Below, in pieces: positions 8,701 to 18,015 of a stretch of 64,000 nucleotides of DNA (positions are counted from its first letter, which is position 1; every line of letters begins with the position of its first letter). This DNA comes from an uncultured Arenicella sp. (lineage in GTDB: Bacteria; Pseudomonadota; Gammaproteobacteria; Arenicellales; Arenicellaceae). The position numbers and the translations under genes were made by a program. The stretch covers positions 1 through 64,000 of the forward strand of contig CALIVT010000004.1 in the NCBI GenBank assembly GCA_938048185.1. The letters are read 5' to 3'. The notes below the pieces were generated by a model. That model searched no databases. It saw nothing but the letters and a program-made list of their open reading frames with translations, and was not told the origin of the DNA.

Positions 8701-10461
8701 TTATCTACTTTCACCGCTTCGTTCTGCGCGGTAACCGAAGAACGGTCGCTCTATAAGGCTGTAACTCAATATAGCCATGCAGTAAGTAATTGAAAATGAG
8801 CCGATTACGAATACCCAGCTGCGTTCAGCACCGCTGGACACTCCAAAGTATTGAATCTGTATTTGCTCAAATAGCTGCATCCCCAGTCCGTGAAGAATGT
8901 AGAAGCTAAACCCGATAACGCCCACCGATCTAAATAGCCAATTGCTAACAATTTTACGGTAAAACGAATTGGGCGTATTCAACGCCATAAGGATAATTAA
9001 ACCGCATGAGAGACATTTTACCCAGAACTGGCTTAGCCAGTTAAATATGGCTGTCGGTGCGACCAAGGGGGCTGACCAAGCTATTGCAAAAAAGGTAAAT
9101 AGTAAGGCTACTAAGCCAAATGTTTCTTGTCGCCAGCGAGCGCCAGTATTAACAATATTTGGCTTAGTCAAAAGATCGTATTGCAGGTAGGAAGCAAGCA
9201 CACCGATCAGAAATGAGAACAGGAAAAACTGTTGATATCCGCTGCCATTATAATACGGGGTCCAACCACGCATTGATGTAAACGCAAAATATATTGCTGT
9301 AACTAGCACGGTTATTGGTAAAAAACGATGTAAGCGGTGACACAATGATGTCGCTAATAGCACTAGCGGCAGTAGCATGTAGAAAGTAAAGATTTGTGGC
9401 ATAGGCCACAAATGGCCTTCGCCTTGCACGAAAAAGAAGTGTCGCAGAGCTGTATCAAACTTGAGTGCAACCACGTAAATCAGAAAGACGTAGAAATAGT
9501 ACATGGGTAAAATGCGTTTTAGTCTTTTCGTCAAATAGTGTTCAATATTTGCCCAGCTAAAAATTTTCGTATTGTCGAGAACGAAGGGCTTAGAAAGCAA
9601 AAAACCACTGATTACGAAGAGCAGGGCAAGCCCCATTTGTAATGCCTCAAACCCTGGCGCTGTATGACTTAAGAGAACCAATAGCGCAGCCATGCCTCTT
9701 AAGCCGTTGATAGTATCGAACTCTCGGCTAGTGGAGATTTTATTGCCCAGCGCTATATCGCTAAAAGCGGGTAATGAAAGAAGCCTTGAGCTACGGGCAA
9801 GCAACAATACGCCAAAGAAAAACAGTAATGGAATCCCTGCGACTACCTGCCAGCCAGTTCTGCCTATTTCGGAGATCGAATTTACTGTGACGCTTTTCCC
9901 TTGTGATTCGAATATCAGTTCTCCGTTATTTCGTAATTCGCCTTCATTTGCAACAAAAAATTTGGCTACGTTTTCGCCGTTAAAAAAGAAGTGGGTCTGA
10001 AACGGTTTGATTAGTTGTATTGATGTGAGTACGGAGTTCAACTTCTGATCAGCAATGGTGCGCGGACCCGTCTTCGTGAACCTGATTTCGAGTTCTCGTA
10101 GTGGCATATTTATATTGTCGCTACCTTGTCTCTGCTCGTAACGTCTATTCTGACCAGGGATTGTGAAACTGTCGAATAATTGGCGTTTTTCACTCTCTGA
10201 GACACGATAAATTTCTACCAAGGTGTCCTGATAAAAGTAGCCTTTTATAATTACTCGAGCGGTAGTCTCCTGAACATTAAACGAGACCAGTAGCCATGTA
10301 AGCAGGCTGACCACAATGGCAATTGCTAGAGAAGGATATCGTTTTTGTATGCTCACTGACTTCAGTCTTGGATTTTTTAATAGCTGGCGCGAGTATACTG
10401 GATTGTTAGTATCGGTTATAGGTGAGTTGGCAAAGCAGCATGCCGTGTGTATATTGCGCAC
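8701..10461 (-). CDS. Membrane acyltransferase (acyltransferase-3 family)
   Basis: A 586-residue integral membrane protein. The C-terminal two thirds (about residues 245-580) form an acyltransferase-3/OafA-type domain: it opens with INGLRGMAALLVLLSHTAPG, including the conserved Arg and His, continues through about ten membrane segments and ends LIERPFFGYR. Such enzymes O-acylate surface or periplasmic sugars. Unusually, a membrane anchor (about 45-62) and a soluble, strand-rich region of about 150 residues come before it, bounded by another membrane segment (about 205-222). The first 34 residues look atypical; a GTG at 10356 (residue 36) is an alternative start. The target sugar is unknown. 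Confidence 0.85.
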   Translation of the reverse strand: MRNIHTACCFANSPITDTNNPVYSRQLLKNPRLKSVSIQKRYPSLAIAIVVSLLTWLLVSFNVQETTARVIIKGYFYQDTLVEIYRVSESEKRQLFDSFTIPGQNRRYEQRQGSDNINMPLRELEIRFTKTGPRTIADQKLNSVLTSIQLIKPFQTHFFFNGENVAKFFVANEGELRNNGELIFESQGKSVTVNSISEIGRTGWQVVAGIPLLFFFGVLLLARSSRLLSLPAFSDIALGNKISTSREFDTINGLRGMAALLVLLSHTAPGFEALQMGLALLFVISGFLLSKPFVLDNTKIFSWANIEHYLTKRLKRILPMYYFYVFLIYVVALKFDTALRHFFFVQGEGHLWPMPQIFTFYMLLPLVLLATSLCHRLHRFLPITVLVTAIYFAFTSMRGWTPYYNGSGYQQFFLFSFLIGVLASYLQYDLLTKPNIVNTGARWRQETFGLVALLFTFFAIAWSAPLVAPTAIFNWLSQFWVKCLSCGLIILMALNTPNSFYRKIVSNWLFRSVGVIGFSFYILHGLGMQLFEQIQIQYFGVSSGAERSWVFVIGSFSITYCMAILSYSLIERPFFGYRAERSGESR

Positions 10462-10565
10462 ATTATTTCACCTTGAATCTCAAGTGATTGTATTTTTTGC
10501 ATTGAACGCCTGCTATTGGATCTCGCGTTTAGCTAAATCTTGCCCCATAGAACACGAGTATAATA

Positions 10566-12968
10566 ATGAGTAAAACAACGGTTGGAGTTTTCTTCATAGC
10601 ATTGGCAGCGCTTTTGCTAGAGCTTAATTTAATCCGTATTTTTGACGTGCTCTGGTACCCTAACATGGCGTACATGGTAATTACGCTTGCAGTTTTCTCA
10701 TTCGGCCTTGCTGGAGTGTATTTGTCCATTAAGCCTCTTCAGAACGTCCAAAGCCTGAGTCGAACATTGACAGTTCTCTCTATAGTGATGGCCGTTTGGG
10801 TGCTCCTCATGCAGTGGGCGATAGACCGACTGCCCTTTGACTACACGCGACTCGCTGGCGAACAGTTTGGCGAGATGTTAATAAATTTTTTGCTTATTTA
10901 TACGGTTATTTGTGTGCCTTTCTTGTTGGCCGGGTTAGTTTTATCACTGGTTTTTTCCCACTACGTGAAGCAAATTCGCGCGTTATATTTCTGGGATCTT
11001 ATTGGCGCGGCGATCGGTAGCGTAATGTTAGTCCCACTATTGCCTCTAGTCGGGACAGCCGGCGCTCTATTCGTTGTCGCCGGATTAAGTCTTGCTGCGG
11101 GCGCCTGTTTTGTCGCGGAGTATACAAGGCGCTTCAGCGCTCTGCTTGCTGCTGTTGCTGTCATCATAGCGTTGCTGCCATTTACGCGTGATTCGATTGA
11201 CACGTTTACACCTCATATGGAAAAACGTGGTTTTAAGTCATCGCTGAACGTAGGTGCGGAGGGGACATGGTGGGACCCAATATCGAAAATCGATGTGTTT
11301 GATTTACAAGAGATTAACCAACAGAAGAAAAAGTGGATAGCATACGATGGTGGCACACAATCGAGCTACTTCTACCCTTTCGATGGAGATTTCCAACGCA
11401 TTCGTGAACAGATGCCTTGGCAGGCAAGAAATCACTTTTGGCATGTATATGTATTGGTATCGCACTATCTGAAGCGAGATACAGATGCGCGTGTACTCGT
11501 CATTGGTAGTGCTGGCGGTCAGGAATTGAAAGCGGCTCTAACGTACGGCGCTAGCGAAGTCGACGCGATTGAGTTAGTTGGCAAGGTTGTTGACCTGGGT
11601 AAAACAGATTACGCAGATTACATCGGCAATATCATGACGGATTCGCGCGCAAATGTAATACGTGGCGAAGGGCGGAGCTTTTTACGTCAATCAAAAAAAA
11701 CTTATGACATTATTCAAATGTTCAGCAACCACACAAGTTCAAGCATCGCCGCGGGCAGTGGCTCCATGCAATCATCATACTTGCAAACGGTTGAAGCTTA
11801 TAAAGAGTACTTCACGCATCTATCGGGTAATGGGGTCTTGCATATCAATCATCACGTATATCCGAAGATGGTTGCTACTGCCTCTCGTGCTTGGGCTGAG
11901 CTTGGACGGGGCGACTTCCGAAAGCATGTGCTGGTCGCAGAGGTAGACGGTGTAAGGGATGATTTGCCAACGATGCTGATTAAGATGAGCCCTTGGTCGA
12001 AGTTTGAAGTAGATACTGTAAAGAGTTTTATGAGTCGCGTGCAAGCGTTCAGCTTTCCGGTTGATCCATTGCGTTCCAGTGGCTCTTTTCTTAGCGATGA
12101 TTTTTTTTCAGGGCGTTTGCCCGCACGATTGCTAGCCAGCGTTCCGTATCGGATTGAAGAACCCACCGACAACAAACCTTTTTTCAATTCGCTACGTTTA
12201 TCGCTAGACACATTGCCGATTCAAGATAAGAGTCGTTTCGTTAATTTTGGTGTGTCTGAGTTATTAAACTCGCAGAAATCTTCAGGCTACCCAATTGATG
12301 TCATTCATTTATTTGTCAGTGCATTCGCCGCTTTTGGGTTCGCTTTTGTTTTTACTCTTGGACCGTTACTTTTAGCGAAAACTGGCCGTGAAAAATGGGT
12401 GGGAAAATCGAGTTTTGTTACCTATTTTTGTTGCTTAGGTCTTGGTTTTATTATTCTTGAATTGGTTTTTATACAAATTTTCATGAAGGTGATCGGTTTT
12501 CCGCTTTATACCTATACAACTGTTCTTTTTACTTTCTTGTTTGGGGCTGGAGTCGGTTCATTAATGTCAGAAAAAATGAGATTAATCGAGCGAGCGAAAT
12601 TTTGGGTGCCGTTTCTAGGGATTCTTTGCGGTACGGTATTAGTGTTTTTATGCAAAACATTTTTGTTCGATAGCTTATTAGAACTTTCGACAGTGACGCG
12701 TATTTTAAGTTCTATCGCGATCATCTTTCCTCTTGCGTTTTTTTTAGGGATGCCATTTCCTATGGGTGTTTTAGTGATAGAAAATAAGCCGAACGGCACC
12801 GTAGCTTGGGCATGGGCGTTAAATGGTTTGTTTACCGTGGCTGGCGGCATTTTCTGTGCAATTTTCTCAGTGTATTTCGGCTTTGTCGCAACGATGACCG
12901 TTGCCATTGCGGCCTATGGGCTTGCATACCTTGCGTTTAGGAACCTTTATTCAGGTTACGCGACTTAG
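10566..12968 (+). CDS. Membrane protein with spermidine-synthase-like domain
   Basis: An 800-residue protein with three parts: about six N-terminal membrane segments (residues 1-215), a central Rossmann methyltransferase/aminopropyltransferase-like domain with the nucleotide-binding GSAGGQELKAAL motif and an acidic strand end DAIELVGK (about 310-350), and about six C-terminal membrane segments (575-795). This architecture is known from membrane-fused polyamine synthase homologues. The family's real reaction is not established, and aminopropyl transfer should not be assumed. It is divergent from the acyltransferase gene with 104 bases between them. The tail is followed by a tandem repeat and a terminator. 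Confidence 0.8.
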   Translation: MSKTTVGVFFIALAALLLELNLIRIFDVLWYPNMAYMVITLAVFSFGLAGVYLSIKPLQNVQSLSRTLTVLSIVMAVWVLLMQWAIDRLPFDYTRLAGEQFGEMLINFLLIYTVICVPFLLAGLVLSLVFSHYVKQIRALYFWDLIGAAIGSVMLVPLLPLVGTAGALFVVAGLSLAAGACFVAEYTRRFSALLAAVAVIIALLPFTRDSIDTFTPHMEKRGFKSSLNVGAEGTWWDPISKIDVFDLQEINQQKKKWIAYDGGTQSSYFYPFDGDFQRIREQMPWQARNHFWHVYVLVSHYLKRDTDARVLVIGSAGGQELKAALTYGASEVDAIELVGKVVDLGKTDYADYIGNIMTDSRANVIRGEGRSFLRQSKKTYDIIQMFSNHTSSSIAAGSGSMQSSYLQTVEAYKEYFTHLSGNGVLHINHHVYPKMVATASRAWAELGRGDFRKHVLVAEVDGVRDDLPTMLIKMSPWSKFEVDTVKSFMSRVQAFSFPVDPLRSSGSFLSDDFFSGRLPARLLASVPYRIEEPTDNKPFFNSLRLSLDTLPIQDKSRFVNFGVSELLNSQKSSGYPIDVIHLFVSAFAAFGFAFVFTLGPLLLAKTGREKWVGKSSFVTYFCCLGLGFIILELVFIQIFMKVIGFPLYTYTTVLFTFLFGAGVGSLMSEKMRLIERAKFWVPFLGILCGTVLVFLCKTFLFDSLLELSTVTRILSSIAIIFPLAFFLGMPFPMGVLVIENKPNGTVAWAWALNGLFTVAGGIFCAIFSVYFGFVATMTVAIAAYGLAYLAFRNLYSGYAT

Positions 12969-12971
12969 TCT

Positions 12972-13045
12972 CCCAGCTACGGCATTAACGTCCAGCTACG
13001 GCATTAACGTCCAGCTACGGCATTAACGTCCAGCTACGGCATTAA
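12972..13045. repeat. 19-bp tandem repeat, four copies
   Basis: The unit TCCAGCTACGGCATTAACG occurs at 12972 (first base C), 12991, 13010 and 13029 (last copy 17 of 19 bases). The copies are otherwise identical. The array starts just after the stop codon of the 10566 gene and ends 11 bases before a terminator. Confidence 0.95.
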
Positions 13046-13055
13046 ACTGTTGATC

Positions 13056-13088
13056 AAAAAAAGCCGTTCGCTCCGAACGGCTTTTTTT
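13056..13088. terminator. Bidirectional intrinsic terminator
   Basis: A 9-bp stem AGCCGTTCG (13062-13070), a CTC loop and CGAACGGCT (13074-13082), flanked by an A run on the left and a T run on the right. It ends the transcript of the 10566 gene. The A run would also let it stop minus-strand transcription. Confidence 0.9.
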
Positions 13089-13187
13089 GTGACATAACGC
13101 AGCCCTATTGGGGCTATAAGTGTAGATCATCCGCTTGGGTGCGGCATTGCGCTATACTCCTGTCAGTAGAACTGAAGAGGTAAGGCA

Positions 13188-14567
13188 ATGGAGTTTGACC
13201 CAATTGTACTGTCGCGTGTTCAATTTGCGTTGAATATTAGCTTCCATATTTTGTTCCCGACTATCACCATCGGGCTAGCCTACTTTTTACTATTCTTCCG
13301 TATACGTTACACCCAAACGAATGATCCGCATTGGGAGTTCATTTATGCATTTTGGGTAAAAGTATTCGCACTGACCTTTGCCTTAGGCGTTGTAACAGGG
13401 ATTGTGATGAGCTTTCAATTTGGCACCAATTGGCCCGGCTTTATGGAAAAAGTTGGCAACATAGCTGGCCCGTTATTGGGTTACGAAGTGCTCACCGCAT
13501 TCTTTCTGGAAGCTTCTTTCCTCGGCATAATGCTGTTTGGTCGACGTCGTGTGTCTAACCGCTTGCACCTGATCTCTACTGCGATTGTTGCGGTTGGCAC
13601 TACGCTGTCGGCGTTTTGGATTCTGAGTTTGAATTCGTGGATGCAAACTCCAGCTGGTTTTACTTACGAGAACGGCGTAATGATCGCAGACAGTTGGTTG
13701 GCCGTTATCTTTAACCCGTCTTTTCCGTATCGCTTCGCGCACATGATGGTGGCTAGCTTACTAACGGCATCTTTCTTTGTCGCGGGCGTCAGTGCTTGGC
13801 GGGTATTAAAAGGTGTCGACGGTCCCGCTACAAAAAAGGTGCTAAAAGTCGCAATAATTGCCGCAACGTTTCTGACGCCCGTTCAGATTCTTATCGGCGA
13901 TCTGCACGGTTTGAATACCCTTGAGCACCAACCAGCTAAAGTAGCTGCTATGGAAGGCGTCTGGGACACTCAGAACGGCGCGGCGTTGACCTTGTTTGGC
14001 TTTCCTGACGAAGAGGCGCGCACCACACATGCAGCAATCAAAATACCCAAGCTTGCTAGCTTTGTGCTAACCCATGATTGGAATGGCGAAGTAAAGGGTT
14101 TGAACGACTTCAAAGGCAAACACCCACCAGTCGCACCAGTATTCTGGTCTTTCAGGGTGATGGTCGGGGTAGGTATGTTAATGCTTCTAGTCGCATGGGC
14201 GAGTTCTTGGCAACTTTGGCGCAAGGGTGAGCTGAACCGTTTTACTCTGAAAGTGGTGTTCTGTATGACATTCTCGGGTTGGGTTGCAGTATTAGCGGGT
14301 TGGTATGTGACCGAAATTGGCCGACAGCCATGGATGGTTACCGGCCTAGTTACAACGGCCGAGGTGGTGGCCGATCATACTGCGGGGACGGTGCTCACCA
14401 CCCTAATCGCTTACGTTTTAATGTACGCTTTTTTGCTAGTGAGCTACATCGGAACAATTTTTTACCTGTCCAGCAAGCCTGCGCAGTCTTTGCTGCGCAT
14501 GCACAATTACAATTTGCCTGGAAGGCACCCCGAAGACCGGGCCTTCAATAACCTTATTTCGGATTAA
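13188..14567 (+). CDS. cydA: Cytochrome bd-type quinol oxidase subunit I (CIO-like)
   Basis: Subunit I of the inner-membrane bd-type terminal oxidase, which oxidises quinol and reduces oxygen to water. The protein has 459 residues, shorter than E. coli CydA (522), consistent with the short Q-loop of the cyanide-insensitive oxidase (CioA) branch. Visible are the N-terminal heme ligand His20 in NISFHILFPTITIG, the membrane motif RFAHM and the highly conserved GRQPW. A good ribosome-binding site AAGAGG precedes the ATG. cydB follows after 9 bases. High oxygen affinity or cyanide tolerance is family knowledge, not shown here. Confidence 0.96.
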   Translation: MEFDPIVLSRVQFALNISFHILFPTITIGLAYFLLFFRIRYTQTNDPHWEFIYAFWVKVFALTFALGVVTGIVMSFQFGTNWPGFMEKVGNIAGPLLGYEVLTAFFLEASFLGIMLFGRRRVSNRLHLISTAIVAVGTTLSAFWILSLNSWMQTPAGFTYENGVMIADSWLAVIFNPSFPYRFAHMMVASLLTASFFVAGVSAWRVLKGVDGPATKKVLKVAIIAATFLTPVQILIGDLHGLNTLEHQPAKVAAMEGVWDTQNGAALTLFGFPDEEARTTHAAIKIPKLASFVLTHDWNGEVKGLNDFKGKHPPVAPVFWSFRVMVGVGMLMLLVAWASSWQLWRKGELNRFTLKVVFCMTFSGWVAVLAGWYVTEIGRQPWMVTGLVTTAEVVADHTAGTVLTTLIAYVLMYAFLLVSYIGTIFYLSSKPAQSLLRMHNYNLPGRHPEDRAFNNLISD

Positions 14568-14576
14568 GAGATCGCT

Positions 14577-15575
14577 ATGGAAACTGCACTACCATTGATT
14601 TTTGTCGCCGTAATGGGCTTGTCTCTATTATTGTATGTGATTCTTGATGGTTATGATTTGGGCGTTGGCTTGTTACTGCCCTTCGGTAATGATCAAGAGA
14701 AGGACATAATGATTGCTTCGATTGGCCCTTTTTGGGACGCAAACGAGACTTGGATTGTCATGGGTATCGGTATTTTGTTGATCGCTTTCCCCAGCGCGCA
14801 CGGAATTATTCTTACAAGCTTGTATCTGCCAGCGACTATTATGTTGCTTGGTCTTATTTTGCGTGGGGTTGCCTTTGATTTTAGGGTGAAAGCCGGCGCC
14901 GAGAAAAAAGCGATGTGGAATCGATTTTTCTTTATTGGTTCCTTAGTCGCGTCAATGGCCCAAGGCTGGATGCTAGGCTCGTACATTACCGGACTAAATG
15001 GCTCGTTTACCAACACCGTATTTTCGATCTTGATTGCCTTTTGTCTACCCGCGCTTTATTGCGTCTTAGGCTCCACTTGGTTGCTGATAAAGACTGAAGG
15101 CGAGTTATTCGCGAAAGCCGTCGGGTGGGCGCGAAAATCGGTTTTGCCCATGGCGTTAGGTTTGTTTTTTGTATCCATTGCCACGCCGATGGTCAGTGAG
15201 GTGATTGCTGAACGGTGGTTTCAATTGCCGAATTTTATTGGGCTTATGCCCATTCCTATTTCCAGTGCGATCGCGTTAATACTATTAACCGTGTTGTTGC
15301 GCCGCGATGTTGAAGCGTTGCGCGCTATAAACCCTTGGTTGCTCTTTATCTGTCCGGTAATTGTTTGCCTAATGGCCGCGTTGGGGCTGGCGTATAGTAT
15401 TTTTCCTGACATCATTATTGGTCAAATGACGATTTGGGAGGCAGCATCGCATACGAGCTCACTGATGTTTACGTTTTACGGCGTTGTGATCGCGCTACCG
15501 CTAATTACGCTTTACACTATTTTTATCTATCGAGTCTTTTCTGGTAAAGCGACAGAGCTCAGCTACGACGCCTAA
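14577..15575 (+). CDS. cydB: Cytochrome bd-type quinol oxidase subunit II
   Basis: Subunit II, paired with subunit I in the bd oxidase. It has 332 residues with about eight membrane segments and the characteristic opening ILDGYDLGVGLLLPF and FWDANETWIVMGIGILLIAFP. It lies 9 bases after cydA and is surely co-transcribed. I found no small cydX-like frame in the 72 bases that follow. A GACGCC/GGCGTC hairpin overlaps the stop codon (15567-15586) but lacks a T run. Confidence 0.96.
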   Translation: METALPLIFVAVMGLSLLLYVILDGYDLGVGLLLPFGNDQEKDIMIASIGPFWDANETWIVMGIGILLIAFPSAHGIILTSLYLPATIMLLGLILRGVAFDFRVKAGAEKKAMWNRFFFIGSLVASMAQGWMLGSYITGLNGSFTNTVFSILIAFCLPALYCVLGSTWLLIKTEGELFAKAVGWARKSVLPMALGLFFVSIATPMVSEVIAERWFQLPNFIGLMPIPISSAIALILLTVLLRRDVEALRAINPWLLFICPVIVCLMAALGLAYSIFPDIIIGQMTIWEAASHTSSLMFTFYGVVIALPLITLYTIFIYRVFSGKATELSYDA

Positions 15576-15647
15576 TGTTTGGCGTCAGACTGATTGGTTT
15601 ATGCGCCGCAGTATAGCGGTTGTGCGCTAGACCTGGAGCGCTTGAGT

Positions 15648-16520
15648 CTATTTGACACGCTTTTTGAAAAAGGCGTCTATGTCCTTCGCGATGTTTGCGT
15701 GCTTAGTGAACCAAGGGTGTAAGTGTAAAACCATGTCGATGTGATTCACACCTTGGTAAAGTGCGGTCTCAACCGTTACGTTTACCTCTTTTAGCTTCGC
15801 CGCTAGCGTTTCTAAATTATATTGGCCGACCTGCGCGTCGTCAGAACTGTGCAGTAAAAGGGTATCTGGCTCACTGCCGTCTACGTAATTCAATGCGTCC
15901 ATTAGTGGGTAATTTTCTGGCGGCCCGAATACGGCCTTAGTGACTTCCCAGTCGGGGGTAAAGCTATACGGCCCAGCAATGCCTGCAATGCCTGCAAGAT
16001 CGCTCTCACTTAAACCCTCAGCCGCTAAGAATCGGCCATCGGTTGCGATCATTGCAACCGTATGCGCGCCCGCCGAGTGGCCCGCCAAAAAGAGATTGTC
16101 CGCATCGCCACTATAATCGGCGATATTGGCCTTTACCCAAGCAATGGCTTTAGCGGCATCGATCGCGAACGATGGGTAACGTGCCTTCGGGCTTGGGTAC
16201 TTTAGGTAGTCGGGTAATACTACTGTGTAGCCGAGGCGATGGAATGCGTCAGCGGCAAAGCGGTATTGGTCTTTACGACCATGACGCCAACTACCGCCAT
16301 GAATAAAAACCAGTACTGGCGCGGCGGTTTCTTGTGGATAGATGTCCAACTTTTGCCAGTCCTCTTGGCCGTATTGAATGTCTTCTACAACATCAATTGG
16401 GTTTGTCACTTTAAGCGCGCTGCTAAGAAACCATAGGCCTCGATCGCGGTCACTCACAAACCAAGCTAAACCGGCTGCGAAACAGCCGAGCACCCCAATG
16501 CTAATTAATAGTTTTTTCAT
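15648..16520 (-). CDS. Alpha/beta hydrolase (BD-FAE-like esterase)
   Basis: A 290-residue protein with an N-terminal hydrophobic anchor or signal (about residues 3-22), so it acts in the periplasm or on the membrane. It has the oxyanion motif HGGSW, the nucleophile elbow GHSAG, an acidic residue region LLHSSDDAQ and a C-terminal His in GVNHIDMV, together the triad of the carboxylesterase/feruloyl-esterase-like (BD-FAE) group. The substrate is unknown. It is convergent with cydB, with 72 bases between them. Confidence 0.85.
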   Translation of the reverse strand: MKKLLISIGVLGCFAAGLAWFVSDRDRGLWFLSSALKVTNPIDVVEDIQYGQEDWQKLDIYPQETAAPVLVFIHGGSWRHGRKDQYRFAADAFHRLGYTVVLPDYLKYPSPKARYPSFAIDAAKAIAWVKANIADYSGDADNLFLAGHSAGAHTVAMIATDGRFLAAEGLSESDLAGIAGIAGPYSFTPDWEVTKAVFGPPENYPLMDALNYVDGSEPDTLLLHSSDDAQVGQYNLETLAAKLKEVNVTVETALYQGVNHIDMVLHLHPWFTKHANIAKDIDAFFKKRVK

Positions 16521-16593
16521 ATTTTTTACAAATGCGCCTTATAAAGTATCTTGACTAGCTATTAGATAGACCGTTTTGATATCAAGCTTATCA

Positions 16594-17901
16594 CTAAACA
16601 TTTTCAGGCTTGCTCGACAACGCGACCTGTCCTTGTTTTTTGTTAAATTGACTGCCCAGCCAGAACGCCGTCGCACACCAAGATAGGCCTAACAGTAGGC
16701 TGATTCCGGCTATCGATGTTGCGGAAGCGCCTGCAGCCTTAATTCCGGAATATGCCCAGGCACTGGACGCATTGCCTCCACGTAAAATAGCCGTATCGAT
16801 AAAGTTTTTTGCTTTGTACTTTTCTTCACGCGTGAGCACCGAGAATAACATCTCGCGTGCAGGCTTCATGATCGCGTAATCGCCGGAGCGACGGAACACG
16901 TCGACAGCGATCATTATTGCGAGTAGGGGGGTGGTTGCTATCAAACCAAAGCCAATCGTAATTCCAACTGGCACCAACATGAGCGTGGCGCGATATCCGA
17001 ACCATTTGATTATGTGACTGGTCACGAATAATTGAAAAATCAGCGCTAATACATTTACCGAAAAATCGATAGTCGAGAATAATTTAGTTCGCTGGGTTGG
17101 ACTGTCAAAAGTTCGCTCAACGATCTCAGCCTGTTGGATTTCGACAAACGTAATACTGATCGCATAAAGGGAAATAAATAAGCAAATTCCGATCAAATAG
17201 GGTGACTTGGTGATGAGCCTGAATGCGTCTAGGACACCACCTTCGAGTGCTTCGTTGCGCAAAGATTGTTGTGTGGGGCTAGCGTCCAAATCACGGTTGT
17301 CCCAGCGAGTAAGCCAGATAATGCAAAGCACTGAGACACTTAGTACACATGCGGAGATTAATAGTAGGTAGCCTAAACCAATACTTTCGACTAACGCTGC
17401 GGTAATTATTGGCCCGCTAATCGCGCCAGCGGTTCCGCCAGCCGCGATAAAGGCAAACAGCCGTTTTGATTGAGCGCGGCTGTATACATCGTTCATAAAA
17501 CTCCAGAATAGCGACACTATGAACATATTGAATACGTTTACCCAAATGAAAAACACGCGGGTGACGATTGGTGAGCGTTGCTCTACGTTAAATAGAAAGA
17601 AAAAAATTAGCAGGTGGCTGGCAAAAAACAAGGTGCAATAGGATAAGAACTGACGCGTTTTGAAGCGTGTGGTCACCCATCCAAAAATCGGTGTGATCAC
17701 GACCAGCACCAATAGGGTCATTAGCATTAGCCACTGTACATTTGCCACGCCGTTAGCGATTACCATTTCGGTGCGGATTGGGCGAAAAATATAATAGGCG
17801 CATAGAATCAAAAAGAAATAGAGGCACGATACTAAAAGAGCTTTAACTTCACCGTGTTCTACTGCCACAAGGCGCCTAAGGGTGGCTTGGATGTTAATCA
17901 T
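16594..17901 (-). CDS. NTP/NDP-exchange-like MFS permease
   Basis: A 435-residue inner-membrane protein with about twelve hydrophobic segments. Sequence features such as LCAYYIFRPIR near the N-terminus and FWSFMNDVYSRAQSKRLFAFIAAGGTAGA in the first half match the major-facilitator-like group related to ATP/ADP translocases, which is common in free-living bacteria without known substrate. It is not evidence of an intracellular lifestyle. It is divergent from the TetR gene at 18016, and a short inverted repeat at 17980-17991 lies between them, so the regulator may control it. Confidence 0.75.
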   Translation of the reverse strand: MINIQATLRRLVAVEHGEVKALLVSCLYFFLILCAYYIFRPIRTEMVIANGVANVQWLMLMTLLVLVVITPIFGWVTTRFKTRQFLSYCTLFFASHLLIFFFLFNVEQRSPIVTRVFFIWVNVFNMFIVSLFWSFMNDVYSRAQSKRLFAFIAAGGTAGAISGPIITAALVESIGLGYLLLISACVLSVSVLCIIWLTRWDNRDLDASPTQQSLRNEALEGGVLDAFRLITKSPYLIGICLFISLYAISITFVEIQQAEIVERTFDSPTQRTKLFSTIDFSVNVLALIFQLFVTSHIIKWFGYRATLMLVPVGITIGFGLIATTPLLAIMIAVDVFRRSGDYAIMKPAREMLFSVLTREEKYKAKNFIDTAILRGGNASSAWAYSGIKAAGASATSIAGISLLLGLSWCATAFWLGSQFNKKQGQVALSSKPENV

Positions 17902-17979
17902 TGCGGTTCAGCATAGGTTTTTCTCCACAGTTTAGCACTCTATTACCAGTGTGAATTATCGTTATTATTTCAATAAAAC

Positions 17980-17991
17980 GAACGCTCGTTC
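17980..17991. promoter_or_regulatory. Candidate TetR operator
   Basis: The inverted repeat GAACG-CT-CGTTC lies in the 114-bp gap between the permease (minus) and the TetR-type regulator (plus), 25 bases before the regulator's start codon. TetR proteins usually bind such dyads near their own gene. This is an inference from symmetry and position only. Confidence 0.5.
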
Positions 17992-18015
17992 TATTTATTG
18001 TGTTAAGCTTCTTTT

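Noticed and set aside
12110-12125. Frameshift at the T8 run in the spermidine-synthase-like gene
   Set aside because: The reading frame continues with family-like membrane segments to a proper stop, so no break is present.
12512-12907. Minus-strand frame opposite the spermidine-synthase-like gene
   Set aside because: It mirrors membrane-segment codons of a well-supported gene and has no start signals or recognisable product.
13049-13058. FNR-like TTGATC near cydA
   Set aside because: The sequence lies in the terminator region and lacks the second half-site ATCAA at the required spacing.
16594-17901. ATP/ADP translocase of an intracellular parasite
   Set aside because: The family resemblance is to the free-living branch, and the rest of the window shows full biosynthetic capacity, so energy parasitism is not supported.
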